The notes beneath the pieces are model-generated. The model was not told the origin of the DNA, did no database searches, and saw only the letters and a program-made list of their open reading frames with translations. Below, one piece after another: positions 1-5,528 of a stretch of 6,794 nucleotides of DNA (its first letter is position 1; every line of letters begins with the position of its first letter). Location of the stretch: NCBI GenBank assembly GCA_025464125.1, contig JAODLU010000112.1:1-6794 (forward strand), given 5' to 3'. A program made the translations under genes and the position numbers. The DNA is from Microbacteriaceae bacterium (GTDB taxonomy: Bacteria; Actinomycetota; Actinomycetes; Actinomycetales; Microbacteriaceae).

Positions 1-1
1 T

Positions 2-664
2 GACGCACGCGGGTCATTCGCGACAGTTACCGATGCCGTTCTGAACGTCACATGGGGCGTCTTCGTTATCGATTACATCGTAAATCTCGTCCTGGCGAAG
101 CCGCGATGGCGTTGGTTCTATCGCCACCTTCTCGACCTGGCGATCGTCGCACTGCCACTGTTGCGTCCGCTTCGGCTACTGCGACTCGTCACCCTGCTTC
201 GGGCGCTCCAACAGATCGCTGGTTCAGCGCTTCGAGGCCGAGTGGTCGTCTACGTCGCGGGCGCCGCGAGCCTGCTCATCTTTGTTGCCGCTTTGGCGGA
301 ATTGGACCAGGAGCGGCACGCACCTGGTGCATCCATAACCACCTTTGCCAGCGGCCTGTGGTGGGCCGTCGTCACCATCACGACCGTCGGATACGGCGAT
401 CTGTACCCGGTTACCGACGTTGGACGGCTCATCGCCGTAGCCGTGATGCTGGGCGGGATCGCGCTTATCGGAGTTGTGACTGCCACGCTGGCGTCATGGA
501 TAGTCGAGCGGGTAGCAATGAAAGACGAATCCGAGCAGGCAGCGACCAGAAGACAGGTCGCAGAGCTGGCCGACGAGGTGCGAGCGCTTCGATTCTCGCT
601 CAACTCCGGCGCAACGGGCGGGGCCACTCCAACTCATCCACAGGGTACGACCCCCCATCGCTAA
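2..664 (+). CDS. Voltage-gated-type potassium channel, 5' end outside window
   Basis: Potassium channel of the six-transmembrane voltage-gated ion channel superfamily, expected to pass K+ through the cytoplasmic membrane as a tetramer. The frame is open from position 2, giving 220 residues; the N-terminus and S1 are missing. In this partial numbering, S2 is about 9-31 (Asp24) and S3 about 42-53 (Asp45). It runs into an S4-like stretch with arginines at 55, 58, 61 and 67, mostly every third residue. S5 is about 81-101. The pore helix is followed by the selectivity filter TTVGYGD (residues 127-133, near 380-400), then S6 at about 142-167. The tail has a short likely coiled coil (about 176-200, VAELADEVRALRFSL) and a Thr/Pro/His-rich end. 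TTG at 161 is an internal leucine, not the start, because coding runs uninterrupted to the window edge. The next gene follows on the same strand after 50 bp. The family call is firm; voltage sensing is inferred from the S4 arginines. Confidence 0.93.
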   Translation, partial: DARGSFATVTDAVLNVTWGVFVIDYIVNLVLAKPRWRWFYRHLLDLAIVALPLLRPLRLLRLVTLLRALQQIAGSALRGRVVVYVAGAASLLIFVAALAELDQERHAPGASITTFASGLWWAVVTITTVGYGDLYPVTDVGRLIAVAVMLGGIALIGVVTATLASWIVERVAMKDESEQAATRRQVAELADEVRALRFSLNSGATGGATPTHPQGTTPHR

Positions 665-714
665 CGACACCGACCACCCGCTAACCTGAGCGCACTACGC
701 AGGGGGTCCGCGAA

Positions 715-3700
715 ATGACAGACGAAGACACCGACTACCGCCTATACGCCGGCAGGGTCTCTTTTCCCCGCACTCCAGACGACCTCACCTCCACCACACA
801 CTGTCCTGCTTGTTTCTCGGTGCTTCGCGCCAGCACCTGTTCGGTGTGCGGCCTTGATCTCGGGCATCCGGCTGCCGCACAACTCGCAGCTGTATCGCAG
901 GAGGTTGCCACCTCGCTCGATCAGCGCCTGGAGCTCATCGGGCGCATCCGCTTCGACACTGCGGCCGCCAAGACAGCTGCAGTGCGGGGCCCGGCGGTCG
1001 TAGCGTCCAGGGTTGCGGCCCAGGCTGCCCCAGTTACTGCCGTTGCTGCGCCCGCTCCCACCGTTTTGGCGCCCGTCACCGTGGTGTCCCCCGCAGCCGC
1101 TACCCAAACGACTGTGGGAGCGCCGAGGCGCTCGAGCGTGCAGGTGGTGCTGCTGATAGTCGGCATCTCGCTGCTGTCTGTCGCTGCGATCTTCTTCCTC
1201 GTCTACGCGTTCATCAACTTCGGCATTCTCGCCCGCTCGCTCATCATCGGTGGCATCACGGTGGCCGCCTTCGTGGTTGCATCCCTGCTCAGGCGCGGGG
1301 GCCTGCGCGCAACAGGCGAGGGCATCGCGGCGTTCGCCATCGTGCTCATTTACCTCGACGCATTCGCCCTCAGGGCCAATGACTTCTTCGGACTCCAATC
1401 GACGGATGCCCTGCTCTACTGGGGCTGGACCCTCGTCGTGTCATCCATAGCCTTCGTGCTGTGGAACAGGCAGTCGGGCCTGCGAGTCGCGGGCCTCGCG
1501 GGGTTCATCGCCTTCGCTCCGGGGCTTGGCATGATCGCTGGAGCGGCAGTCGAGCCAGACGAGCGTGCTTTCGTACTCTTCTCGACCATCGCGCTCGGTG
1601 GACTCGTGCAACGACTCGCGCCGCAGCCAGCCACTCCTGGTCGCGGCGCCATCCCCGCCAGGGCGGAACGGGTGATCGTCCTCGGCATCACGACCGTCGC
1701 CCTGCTCGTTGCGGTCGTCGCGTCATTCGGCCTGCCGCGCCCGCAGATCTGGGCGACCACCATCGGGCTGGCGATACTTGTGATCATCGCGGCACTTCAC
1801 GTGCTCGCACTGACCGTGCGAACGGACTCGGCAACCTCAGCATTGCCCGTGTTTGGCAGCGCGTTTGCTGGCTTCGCCGGGCTGGTGGGCGCCTCGGCGG
1901 TCGCGAGCGGCGCTATCGCCAGCGGCAATGACACCGTGCTCGCGTTCGTGCCGCTCCTCGTGGCCGTGGCACTGTCCCTCATTCTCGAATTCACGGCACG
2001 AAGGCTGGCAGCATCCCTTCTCAGTCGCCCGGCAACTGTCGCGGCGTGGTCAGCAGCCGCAGTTGCCGTCATCATCGCGTTCATTCCGACGGTCGGATTG
2101 TCGCTCGTCATCTTCTCTTCCGCGGCGCAGGGAATCGGGCAAGCGTGGGCCCTCACCGCGGACGCCCGCCTCCACAGCGCACCTGATCTGCTCGTCCTCG
2201 GGCTGATTGGCCTCGTGCTCGCGTCCGCACTTGTCGGGCTCGCCTGGTGGGGCGGAGGGGTACTCCGCAGGCGGCTGCCCGTCTTCGCCTGGGCGGGTGG
2301 CATGCTGTTGCTGCTTGCAACCGCCGTGCTGCCCATTCTCTGGATCGCGGTCGGCGCACGGCTGCTTCTGGCAGCGGTCGCTCTCGTCGCGCTGGTCGCA
2401 GCAACCCGACGGCGAGCGCCGCTCTCGCTGCGATCCGCAGCCGCGACGGTCTTGATCTGCAGCGCCGCGCTCGCCTACTTCGGCTCGTGGGCCAGCGCTG
2501 GCACGTGGCTGGTCGGAACGGTCGCCACCACTGCGCTGCTCGTCCTCTCGCGCGCGGCAGTCCGCAGCAGCACCGGCAGGGCCATCCTCATCGGCGTCAC
2601 CGCGATCATCCTGATGGTCGGCGGTGCTGCTGGTGTGCGCCAGATCGCGCTACCGCTGCATGCGGGCCTGCCAGCGGATGCAGTAAACGGCCTGCGAGGC
2701 GCGTCGATAATCGCCATCCTGCTGCTTCTCGCATCGGCGGCACTCAGCACGAAAGTCGTCTCCATCATCGAACGCCGCACGATTTTCTGGATCTCAGCTG
2801 TTGCAACGGCTGGCACCGTGCTGCCGGCCCAGCTCAGGCTGGTCTCCGGTGCTCGCGTTGCGCCGCTGTTGCCGGAGTCCGTGACCAGCCTTGTTCTCGG
2901 TCTAGTGCTTCTAGCTGCACTGCTCGCCTGGGCATTGCTCCCAGCCAACACGGCCTTGCGACCCGAGCGCATTGCGGTATCGCTCGGAATGGCGACAGCG
3001 CTGTACTGGGTGGTCGATTCGTTCACCCGGATGCTCGCGCTCAACGAGTTCACGATCTCCGTCGCACCGGTTGCGGCGGCCGTGCTGGCAGCCACCGGTG
3101 CCCTCGCAGTCACGACGCTTCGACCGTCGTCATCCCCCCGCTGGACGCGAGAACTCGGCGTGGCGATCGTGGCGGTGCCCGCCGTCTTGGTCGCGGTTGC
3201 GCGCAATACCGAATCCACCTGGCTCGTGCTGGTCCTCGCCGGTGTGACGGCCATAGTGCTGGCAATTAGCGCTGACGGCCTGTTCGCCTCGACGTCACCG
3301 CGACGCCATCTCGGCTGGCTTGCGCTCGCGCTCGCTACCGTCGGACTCTGGTGGCGCCTCGGTGGCGAGGGCGTCGGCGACCTCGAGCCATACGTGCTTC
3401 CGCTGGCCGGCGTGCTGCTGCTCGTGGCGCTGCTGCTGTGGAATGCTCGACGTCGATCCGACAACCCGAGCCGGGCATCCGCAGCACTGGCCCTCGCCGG
3501 GCTGCTTGTGGCCATTCTGCCGATTGCGGCCAGCGGGGCAAACGGCAGCATTGTGCGCCCACTCGTCGTCGGGGCCATTTCAGCAGCTTTGCTACTCGTT
3601 GGAAGCCTGGTCGTTGGTCGCGCGAGCGTGCGGCCATACCTCGATGCCGTTGCGCTGGCCGGGGGCATCGGAGTGCTGGTCGTCACCATTGGCCGGGCCA

Positions 3701-4509
3701 TCGCTGTATCCAGCGAGCGAGGGGATGCGGATGGTCGCCTGGATGCGTGGCTCGCAGCAGGTCTGCTTCTGCTTGTCATCGCCGCATTCGGACAGGCCCG
3801 CGATCGGTCAGACGGCAGCGTTCGCCTGCGCTCGATCGCCGGACAGGCCATGGCGTTGCTCGCACTCGTCTCGGCGCTTGCCCTCGAACTGCCGTCATTG
3901 TCGGCCGCCCGGCTTGGCCCGGTGCGGGCACTGGTTGTCGTGCTGCTCTTCTGCGCCCTCCACGTCATCTCCTTGCTCGTGAATCGTGCGCCATTGACGC
4001 GACTCGTGGGGTGGGTATCGATCGCTTTCGCCGCCATAGCCGGCATCACCGGAGTTGCGGTGGGCGCGCTGCCCGACATCGAGTTCGCGACGATCCCCAT
4101 CTCATTCGCACTGCTGGCCACTGGTGGCGTGCACATGGCAGTCACACCCAGGGCACGAAGCTGGGCATGGCTTGCACCCGGCACAGCGGTGCTGCTCGTT
4201 CCGACGCTGGCAGCGACGACGACCGATGCTCCCCTGTGGCGACTCGTGGGCCTCGGAGTCGTCGGGCTGGCAATCGTTGCACTCGCCGCCGTCTATCGCC
4301 TGCAGGCACCGTTCATCATCGCCGCGCTAGTTGTGATCATTCACGCTGTCGGCACATTTGCACCACAGATCCGCACGGTCTACGAGTCAGTCGAATGGTG
4401 GCTCTGGCTCGCAATCGGCGGCATCATCATCGTGGTGCTTGCCGCTATGTTCGAACGCAGCAAGCGGGGATTCCTGCGCGTCGCGACCACAATTCGCTCG
4501 CTTCGGTGA
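715..4509 (+). CDS. Giant polytopic membrane protein with N-terminal zinc ribbon, SCO7613-type
   Basis: A 1264-residue integral membrane protein of unknown function. Residues 30-45 form a zinc-ribbon-like knuckle (C30-x2-C33 ... C42-x2-C45, ending CGLDL). A short helical stretch (about 52-80) and an Ala/Val/Pro-rich linker (about 83-137) follow. From about residue 143 to 1246 there are some 35 closely packed hydrophobic segments (counted by eye) joined by short loops. The C-terminal part, with RLQAPF at 1195-1200, Trp-rich 1228-1231 and a basic tail ending RSLR, resembles what I recall of the actinobacterial 'SCO7613 C-terminal domain-containing membrane protein' group. The start is ATG 715, set by AGGGGG at 701-706 eight bases upstream. 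It lies 50 bp after the channel gene and could be co-transcribed with it; no convincing separate promoter was seen. No enzymatic motif, transporter signature or ATP-binding site is visible. The zinc ribbon suggests a small cytosolic interaction module, but that is inference. Confidence 0.85.
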   Translation: MTDEDTDYRLYAGRVSFPRTPDDLTSTTHCPACFSVLRASTCSVCGLDLGHPAAAQLAAVSQEVATSLDQRLELIGRIRFDTAAAKTAAVRGPAVVASRVAAQAAPVTAVAAPAPTVLAPVTVVSPAAATQTTVGAPRRSSVQVVLLIVGISLLSVAAIFFLVYAFINFGILARSLIIGGITVAAFVVASLLRRGGLRATGEGIAAFAIVLIYLDAFALRANDFFGLQSTDALLYWGWTLVVSSIAFVLWNRQSGLRVAGLAGFIAFAPGLGMIAGAAVEPDERAFVLFSTIALGGLVQRLAPQPATPGRGAIPARAERVIVLGITTVALLVAVVASFGLPRPQIWATTIGLAILVIIAALHVLALTVRTDSATSALPVFGSAFAGFAGLVGASAVASGAIASGNDTVLAFVPLLVAVALSLILEFTARRLAASLLSRPATVAAWSAAAVAVIIAFIPTVGLSLVIFSSAAQGIGQAWALTADARLHSAPDLLVLGLIGLVLASALVGLAWWGGGVLRRRLPVFAWAGGMLLLLATAVLPILWIAVGARLLLAAVALVALVAATRRRAPLSLRSAAATVLICSAALAYFGSWASAGTWLVGTVATTALLVLSRAAVRSSTGRAILIGVTAIILMVGGAAGVRQIALPLHAGLPADAVNGLRGASIIAILLLLASAALSTKVVSIIERRTIFWISAVATAGTVLPAQLRLVSGARVAPLLPESVTSLVLGLVLLAALLAWALLPANTALRPERIAVSLGMATALYWVVDSFTRMLALNEFTISVAPVAAAVLAATGALAVTTLRPSSSPRWTRELGVAIVAVPAVLVAVARNTESTWLVLVLAGVTAIVLAISADGLFASTSPRRHLGWLALALATVGLWWRLGGEGVGDLEPYVLPLAGVLLLVALLLWNARRRSDNPSRASAALALAGLLVAILPIAASGANGSIVRPLVVGAISAALLLVGSLVVGRASVRPYLDAVALAGGIGVLVVTIGRAIAVSSERGDADGRLDAWLAAGLLLLVIAAFGQARDRSDGSVRLRSIAGQAMALLALVSALALELPSLSAARLGPVRALVVVLLFCALHVISLLVNRAPLTRLVGWVSIAFAAIAGITGVAVGALPDIEFATIPISFALLATGGVHMAVTPRARSWAWLAPGTAVLLVPTLAATTTDAPLWRLVGLGVVGLAIVALAAVYRLQAPFIIAALVVIIHAVGTFAPQIRTVYESVEWWLWLAIGGIIIVVLAAMFERSKRGFLRVATTIRSLR

Positions 4510-4522
4510 GAAAAAACCAATT

Positions 4523-4539
4523 CCCCCCGAATGGGGGGG
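4523..4539. repeat. Inverted repeat A: six C, GAAT, seven G
   Basis: A perfect six-base-pair inverted repeat (C run 4523-4528, loop GAAT, G run 4533-4539, one G to spare) beginning 13 bp after the stop codon of the giant membrane protein gene. As RNA it would fold into a very stable hairpin with a four-base loop. As DNA it is a palindrome of the size bound by dimeric regulators. No T run follows it on the plus strand, so it is not a textbook terminator for the upstream gene. A run of six A lies on its left side (4511-4516), which would be a T run if read leftward. Confidence 0.6.
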
Positions 4540-4544
4540 TGCAT

Positions 4545-4562
4545 GTCCCCACTCTGGGGGAC
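4545..4562. promoter_or_regulatory. Inverted repeat B: GTCCCC-N6-GGGGAC, candidate operator
   Basis: A perfect 6-bp inverted repeat with a 6-bp centre (ACTCTG). Its centre is 23 bp from the centre of repeat A, about two helical turns, and both have a C-run/G-run design. It abuts the -10-like hexamer at 4563. Two similarly built palindromes, spaced to lie near the same DNA face just upstream of a small gene, are what tandem operator sites look like. Which protein binds is unknown; the NarL-family regulator encoded at 4866-5519 is the nearest candidate. A purely RNA role (a hairpin) is the alternative. Confidence 0.4.
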
Positions 4563-4568
4563 TAACGT
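4563..4568 (+). promoter_or_regulatory. Possible -10 element for the DUF2510 gene
   Basis: TAACGT fits the loose TANNNT pattern of actinobacterial -10 elements. It lies 66 bp before the ATG at 4635, immediately after inverted repeat B. No recognisable -35 hexamer sits 16-18 bp upstream (TGCATG at 4540-4545 is poor), which would suit a promoter needing an activator. In that case repeat A would be centred near -44 and repeat B near -21 relative to a start around 4575. The match is short and could be chance. Confidence 0.28.
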
Positions 4569-4590
4569 CGAACGCAACCGCACCCGAATG

Positions 4591-4610
4591 GCCCTCCCTG
4601 CGGTGAGGGC
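4591..4610 (+). repeat. Inverted repeat C in the leader of the DUF2510 gene
   Basis: GCCCTC (4591-4596) pairs perfectly with GAGGGC (4605-4610) across an 8-base loop, 11 bases before the Shine-Dalgarno sequence. A competing stem, GCGGT (4600-4604) with ACCGC (4614-4618), overlaps it and cannot form at the same time. Short GC-rich stems are common by chance in such DNA. The notable point is the crowding of three inverted repeats within about 90 bp in front of a very small gene. Confidence 0.4.
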
Positions 4611-4621
4611 AGAACCGCCAC

Positions 4622-4626
4622 AGGAG
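4622..4626 (+). promoter_or_regulatory. Shine-Dalgarno sequence deciding the DUF2510 start
   Basis: AGGAG lies eight bases before the ATG at 4635, an ideal spacing, and fixes the start of a gene too short for many gene finders. The last two bases (AG) and the five-C spacer after T4627 are complementary to GGGGGACT at 4556-4563, so a transcript that begins upstream could mask this site. Confidence 0.8.
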
Positions 4627-4634
4627 TCCCCCGA

Positions 4635-4814
4635 ATGTCTTCAGTGAATACCGTTGTCGCGCCCGCAGGCTGGTACCCCGACCCGCTTGGCCTCCCCCAG
4701 GTCCGCTGGTGGAATGGACTCAGCTGGACCAACCGCATCGAAGAAATGCGCCCCGATATGCGAAACGGCTCCCGCCACTCGTCTGCTGGCGTCTACGCCG
4801 ACATGGCAAGCTGA
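4635..4814 (+). CDS. Small stand-alone DUF2510 domain protein (59 aa)
   Basis: A 59-residue protein that is essentially one DUF2510 domain. Residues 10-38 carry the family hallmarks: PAGWYPDP (10-17), then VRWWNG (23-28) and LSWTN (29-33), matching the usual GWYPDP...RWWDG..WT pattern. DUF2510 has no established biochemical role. It usually sits at the N-terminus of longer actinobacterial proteins that continue into a linker and membrane segment. Here the protein stops about 20 residues after the domain, in a polar tail (MRPDMRNGSRHSSAGVYADMAS region) with no hydrophobic segment, and it has no signal peptide, so it should be a soluble cytosolic microprotein. The start is well set by AGGAG with 8-base spacing. 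It stands alone on its strand, converging on the response regulator gene with 51 bp between the stops. It could be a truncated remnant of a longer protein, but the intact start signals and structured leader argue for a functional gene. Confidence 0.87.
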   Translation: MSSVNTVVAPAGWYPDPLGLPQVRWWNGLSWTNRIEEMRPDMRNGSRHSSAGVYADMAS

Positions 4815-4865
4815 CGCGTCTCGACCAGCTTCAGGGTTCGCCAAGTTCAATCCAGTTCGCCCAGG

Positions 4866-5519
4866 TCAGCGCTGCAGCCAGGTGAGCACGGCAAGCACCC
4901 TACGGTGATCGCTGCCCGAATCGTCGAGCCCTAGCTTCTGGAAGATCGACGTCACGTTCTTCTCGACGGCGCCTGTGCCGACCACCAGCGCAGACGCGAT
5001 CGCCGAATTGGTTCGACCCTCGGCCATGTGGGTCAGAACCTCCCGCTCGCGCGGGGTCAGGCGTTCCAGCGGATCGTGCCTCCGCCCGATGAGCTGGGCC
5101 ACCACCTCCGGGTCAAGCACCGTGCCGCCAGAGGCGATGCGGCCTATCGCGTCCTCCAGTTCGGCGAGGGACGCGACCCGATCCTTCAGCAGGTACCCGA
5201 CTCCGCCCGTGCCGGATGACAGCAGTTCCTGGGCATACGCAACCTCGACGTACTGCGACAGAAGCAGGATGCCGAGCCGCGGCATCCTGCGCCTGGCCTC
5301 GATTGCTGCGCGAACGCCTTCGTCCCTGAAAGTAGGCGGCATCCGCACATCGATGACAACCAGATCCGGAGCCAGGGTGTCTAGCTCGGCCAACAGCTGC
5401 TCAGCGTCCGGCAACGACGCGACCACCTCGTGGCCGGCCTCGACGAGCACACGCACGAGCCCCTCGCGCAACAGCACCGAGTCATCGGCGACAAGCACCC
5501 TGAGCGGCTTTGCGGTCAT
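4866..5519 (-). CDS. NarL/LuxR-family response regulator
   Basis: A 217-residue cytosolic DNA-binding response regulator, the output half of a two-component system. The receiver domain is residues 6-120: acidic pair D12/D13, phosphoacceptor D57 (in VVIDVRMPP), switch residue S88, then Y109 and the invariant K112 (in GYLLKDRV). After a linker (GGTVLDPEVVAQL, 131-143) the LuxR-type helix-turn-helix covers about 151-198, with the signature LTPREREVL at 154-162 and the recognition-helix region at about 181-196 (GTGAVEKNVTSIFQKL). Every key receiver residue is present, so phosphorylation by the upstream kinase is expected, giving dimers that bind inverted-repeat sites. The start ATG at 5519 follows the kinase stop by 9 bp. 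Its ribosome site AAGGTG (complement of 5525-5530) overlaps the kinase stop codon, so translation of the two is probably coupled. Targets are unknown; the palindromes at 4523-4562 are candidates. No clear terminator follows its stop. Confidence 0.96.
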   Translation of the reverse strand: MTAKPLRVLVADDSVLLREGLVRVLVEAGHEVVASLPDAEQLLAELDTLAPDLVVIDVRMPPTFRDEGVRAAIEARRRMPRLGILLLSQYVEVAYAQELLSSGTGGVGYLLKDRVASLAELEDAIGRIASGGTVLDPEVVAQLIGRRHDPLERLTPREREVLTHMAEGRTNSAIASALVVGTGAVEKNVTSIFQKLGLDDSGSDHRRVLAVLTWLQR

Positions 5520-5528
5520 GCGAACACC

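Noticed and set aside
52..684. Alternative plus-strand frame over the channel gene
   Set aside because: It is Arg-rich and domain-free, whereas the overlapping frame encodes the TVGYGD filter and S4 to S6.
659..687. Direct repeat CGCTAAC (659-665 and 679-685) with a TAACCT -10-like hexamer before the giant membrane gene
   Set aside because: Seven-base repeats arise by chance, the first copy includes a stop codon, and no -35 element is placed to match. I see no firm promoter.
2247..3269. Plus-strand open frame inside the giant membrane protein gene
   Set aside because: The product is Arg/His/Cys-rich with no recognisable fold and lies wholly inside a well-supported gene in another frame; the same holds for the frame at 3351-4565.
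2475..4184. Long minus-strand open frame opposite the giant membrane protein gene
   Set aside because: Its translation is Ser/Thr/Arg/Ala-rich with no domain, while the plus strand gives continuous membrane helices. It is a typical antisense shadow in GC-rich DNA.
4523..4562. G-quadruplex formed by the G runs
   Set aside because: Each strand has only two separate G runs here, so a stable four-tract intramolecular quadruplex is not supported; simple hairpins explain the pattern better.
4808..4831. AAGCTG/CAGCTT inverted repeat at the end of the DUF2510 gene as a terminator
   Set aside because: The stem is only 6 bp with a 12-base loop and no T run on either strand. It is too weak to call.
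4654..4908. 84-codon plus-strand frame overlapping the DUF2510 gene
   Set aside because: It has no ribosome site, runs into the response regulator gene on the other strand, and the frame starting at 4635 carries the clear DUF2510 motif.
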